Assembly: GCA_964036045.1 (NCBI GenBank)
Contig: OZ038381.1
Coordinates: forward strand, 63,674,242 to 63,738,241
From: Eutreptiella sp. 'Long Island Sound 2002'
Taxonomy: Eukaryota; Euglenozoa; Euglenophyceae; Eutreptiales; Eutreptiaceae
Reading direction: 5' to 3'
Length of the DNA stretch: 64,000 bases
Numbering within the stretch: position 1 is the first letter of the stretch; every line of letters starts with the position of its first letter. Below the pieces are notes generated by a model. That model did not search any database, had not been told where the DNA came from, and saw only the letters and a list, made by a program, of their open reading frames with translations. A program made the translations under genes and the position numbers. This document shows positions 61,043 through 64,000 of the stretch, piece by piece.

Positions 61043-63655
61043 TCACAAGGGCGTGCAATATCCCGCTGGTCTAGAATGCTCTTCAAATGGGTGCGAACGA
61101 GGATGTGCGTGGTGAGTCCACCACCAAACTCCAAGCTGGACACCGAGTCCCCAGCCTAGCATGTCTTGTCCAATGGTGCAACAATTGCAAGCCTTCTTGT
61201 AGTGGTTACCATGAGCACCTGCTAAGCGGCTTTGAAACCGCTTGACTTCCAAAAGTTTGACACCAACAACTCGTTTATGGAGGGGAAGACGTTGTTGCAC
61301 CTCATCTGATTAAAAGCTTGGGCACCAACACGTCCAAATGCCAAAGTGTTCGTGTTGTGCTTTTGGGCCTGGGCCACACAAGTATTAAGGGTTAAGGGTA
61401 TTAAGAGTTGAAGACGCCTCACACAAGACATCCAACACTAACACATGCGAACAATTTGTGTAAGACATCTGACATGAGCTTGAACCACACAAACAAGAAT
61501 TGCGGTGCGGCAAACTTTTGAAAGCACGGACTTCGTTCATTGGGTGCATCACATGGTATTTTGCGTATATGAGTTTCTTGATCCACTTCATCTTGATAAT
61601 CTCTTCATTGTTGCTTGCAGTTCCCACTTTATCCATCCAACTGCCAAACGACATGCAGTCGTCTTGGGTAAATGTGTTGGCATGCTCTCTGAATGCAGCA
61701 ATGTGAACAGCCTAACTAGATTTGTTCAAGTTCTTCACATTCACTAGGAAGGTTCCATAAGCGCAAGTGTAGGCTACAAAGTGTGACAGGGGTCCAAATG
61801 TCTTGTTCACCTCTCGCTTATGTGACAAAACAGATCATGGTGTTGGCCATGATCAGCACCATGCGCTGCTTCTTTTGCAACCCCATCCTTTGCCCTCTCA
61901 CCCATTGACCTTACAACAACGTGGCTTGCCACAACCTACGGGCCCTTGATCTCCGATTCTCATTCACGATGCGCATTCTCAGGTGCCTTCCTACGCAATG
62001 CCGCAAGACTAATCTAGACCACATCAATGAACACCCAGCCTTCCCTGTCCTTTGGCTTGGGTAGGCCATAGCCCGTGTGACCCCCCCCCCCCCAGTCTCA
62101 CAAGCATTCTCACCATATGCAAATGACGGGGTGGCAACATTTGCAAGCGTTCCCTTTCCCTCACCCTTGGAAGCTGCGAAACTTGCACTTGATAATGGGC
62201 TCTCAAGACCAACAAGGGCACTTGTTGCATCTTGTTGCTGGAGTGTTGCAGCTTGGAGCAATATAGCCATGATCCGTTTTAGGATCGTTACAAACATGTA
62301 CTTGGGCGTGTCTTGCCAGTGGTAAGTAGAAACGGGCCTAGAAGTGCTTGGAAGTGCCCAATTTCCCCTTTACATGCCAACGAGCTTGTGCAACCCCTGA
62401 CCTCTAGCCCATTTGCACTGCAAGTGCCGCCTCCTAGCGAGCACAAAGGGCACAAGATACCCCGAAAGAACCGTGGAGGCTTATAGAGCTATGTGTTTTC
62501 CCAAGATTCAATCAGCAAGATAAATACCCCCTCCCCAAAAAAATCCCCTGAAATGATCCAAAATGAGTGGAACTAGTGTGGAACCTCCTAGCCTACCCAT
62601 GCCACCTTGTCATGGCCATGAGACCCCTAACCCTCAAATTGTTTGTAGTGCAAGTGCTGCCCCCTAGGGAGCATAGAGACCACAAAATATCACTAAACGG
62701 CCCCGGAACCTCAAAGAAAGGTGCGTTCTTCTAAAATCCAATTGGCAAGAGAAAGGCAGCCCCCCAAAAAACCGCGAGTGCCACGAAACTAGCCTTATAC
62801 AGGTTTTGAACCCCCCGGTGTCCCTACTACCGGCCGCTTGTCCTCGGCAAGCTCAACAAGAAGAGCCTTGTTGGTCTCGCATTGCTGCCGGAAGCGATGA
62901 AGGTCCTCACACAGCCCGCCTAGTGCTTCCCGGGCCACACACTTGGTGTCATTTGCGTCATCGGGCAACAAGCACTGCTGGATCAATCTAGTGATGCGGC
63001 TCAGGCGGGGTGGGCTACATGGCAATGTAAATATAGCCCTTCACCTTGCCTTCCAACGAGCCGGTCGTCAGCTCCACGCATGAGAGACACGGACCGTGCG
63101 TATCCCTGATCTCATCCAAGCGGGCTTGGCCCCGGCAGTGGAGCGAGAAAAAACCAATGGTATCGCAGACTACCACGGGGTTGTTCAAAGTTGCCGCGCA
63201 TGATGGGGTACATCCTCCGAAGCTGGGGTGCTCACTTGCTTTGGAGGCACACTAGGGCGATATTGCTCATTGTTGGGACGGGGTAGTCCTAGTTCCAACA
63301 CAGCATCCAACCACTCATCTGTTGCAGGTGGCTATAAATCAAGTTTGAGGTGGGCAAGGGCAACCATATTGGCTACTACCCACACTCCCCGCCTATTGGC
63401 GGCAAGTTGCAGAAGCGGCTTTTCGTTCGCGTGGATCAACATGCCCAGCACGGGGCTGGCACCCGTAAGGGGAGCCTGAGGGAAATACTCCACAACCACC
63501 TTCACGTATTGCAACCAATCTTTTTATTGCCCCCCCTTGCAGTGCACCTCCAAGAAGGCCTTGCTTGCAGGGTCTATGGTGATGGGCTTCCCAGAAAAGA
63601 TTGCCATTTCGTAGCGGCTATGTTCCGGTCCCGCCACCTTGCATCAATATTGTAG
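61043..63655 (-). pseudogene. Decayed unrecognised coding region
   Basis: Protein-like minus-strand sequence appears in several pieces. Around 63.5-63.2 kb: DWLQYVKVVVEYFPQAPLTG and GVWVVANMVALAHLKLDL. At 63182-63015: VVVCDTIGFFSLHCRGQARL and GPCLSCVELTTGSLEGKVKG, ending in TAG. At 63025-62795: CVAREALGGLCEDLHRFRQQ. At 62297-62090: a Ser/Ala-rich stretch. At 61654-61385: FGSWMDKVGTASNNEEIIKM. At 61300-61043: a Gly/Trp/His-rich stretch. Stops and frame changes separate them; some could be introns. The family was not recognised. The density of breaks suggests an old transposon or pseudogene. Confidence 0.4.
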
Positions 63656-64000
63656 GGGGCACAAGGGGAGATGTTAGCCATAGGGGCTAGGGAGGATGCA
63701 AAAGCCCTAGTCAGGTGACCGGAAGACTGATCGACACACAAAATTAGAAAATTGTTTTATGGTGCCCAAGACCCCAGCGGGCAAGGTTTGTCTAGCGGAA
63801 ATCCCAAGAGACCACGAAGCAAAAAACTTGCCTCCATCAGGCAAACAATACCAATCATTGGAACCACCAATAAACCCATGGAAGATTAAGTCCATTGTAT
63901 GTACGTACGACCGGACCAAAGGGACCATCCACCCTACGCCATTGACGCACCACCAACAGACCCCAAACAGACACACAGGGGGGGGGGGGGGTTGAGATCA
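63656..64000. other. Trailing sequence without recognised gene
   Basis: No gene was recognised. It ends near a G-run (63979-63991). A minus-strand frame at 63707-63976 is Trp/Gly/Cys-rich but has no known match. Confidence 0.35.

Overview
The window is eukaryotic nuclear DNA made mostly of transposable elements and tandem repeats, with a few pieces of ordinary split genes. The signs are a chromodomain Ty3/Gypsy retrotransposon primed by initiator tRNA-Met, an endonuclease-reverse transcriptase (LINE-type) polyprotein, a Mutator-like transposase remnant with long inverted repeats, and exon fragments bounded by GT/AG-like sites. No operons, rRNA, tRNA genes or CRISPR arrays were recognised. A protist or alga is plausible, but the sequence does not fix the lineage.

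Layout. 1-4.97 kb: unique sequence, a short relic of a LINE-type 3' end near 1.34-1.43 kb, and an unrecognised decayed coding region on the minus strand (1.9-4.0 kb). 4.97-41.9 kb: one composite structure. A 1.35-kb direct duplication (4974-6332 and 40567-41916) flanks a 34.2-kb insert. The insert is a very large LINE-like element read on the minus strand, with strong strand bias (C-rich sense strand). Its presumed 5' end lies at the right (36 exact-period copies of a 65-bp monomer, then a 64-bp array) and its 3' end at the left (three diverged copies of the same 65-bp monomer, then a short CTAC-type tail at 6333). Its coding part runs from 21.2 to 7.6 kb: a 1234-codon ORF1, an in-frame UGA, an endonuclease-RT ORF, an RNase H-like motif, a Cys/His-rich motif and a long Pro-rich tail broken by frame changes and stops. 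A 13.2-kb Gypsy element (22215-35401, plus strand) is nested in the 5' region of the LINE-like element. Its LTRs differ by roughly 1.6% plus one 15-bp indel.

The flanking duplication matters most. The right copy keeps an open reading frame that runs across the duplication boundary into unique flank, while the left copy is cut at exactly that point. This is what a target-site duplication of about 1.35 kb would look like, and it appears to have split and partly duplicated a small multi-exon host gene (candidate exons at 4980, 5204, 41857 and 42380).

42.5-55 kb: AT-rich, repeat-dense DNA with degenerate repeats, an unrecognised plus-strand coding relic (44.9-45.8 kb), a Mutator-like transposase pseudogene (49.7-51.1 kb) lying between inverted repeats (about 46.2-46.8 and 51.25-52.3 kb), a striking 52-bp palindromic tandem array (48.28-48.89 kb) and a 0.9-kb direct duplication (52.3-54.6 kb). 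55.7-58.0 kb: exons of a TPR-containing gene on the minus strand, the best candidate host gene. 58-64 kb: degenerate tandem repeats and a decayed minus-strand coding region of unknown identity.

Two signals recur. Internal stops in three unrelated elements can each be explained by one C-to-T or G-to-A transition, as expected of methylated, silenced repeats. Several frame changes in the LINE-like element lie near long G homopolymers, so some could be assembly errors and not decay.
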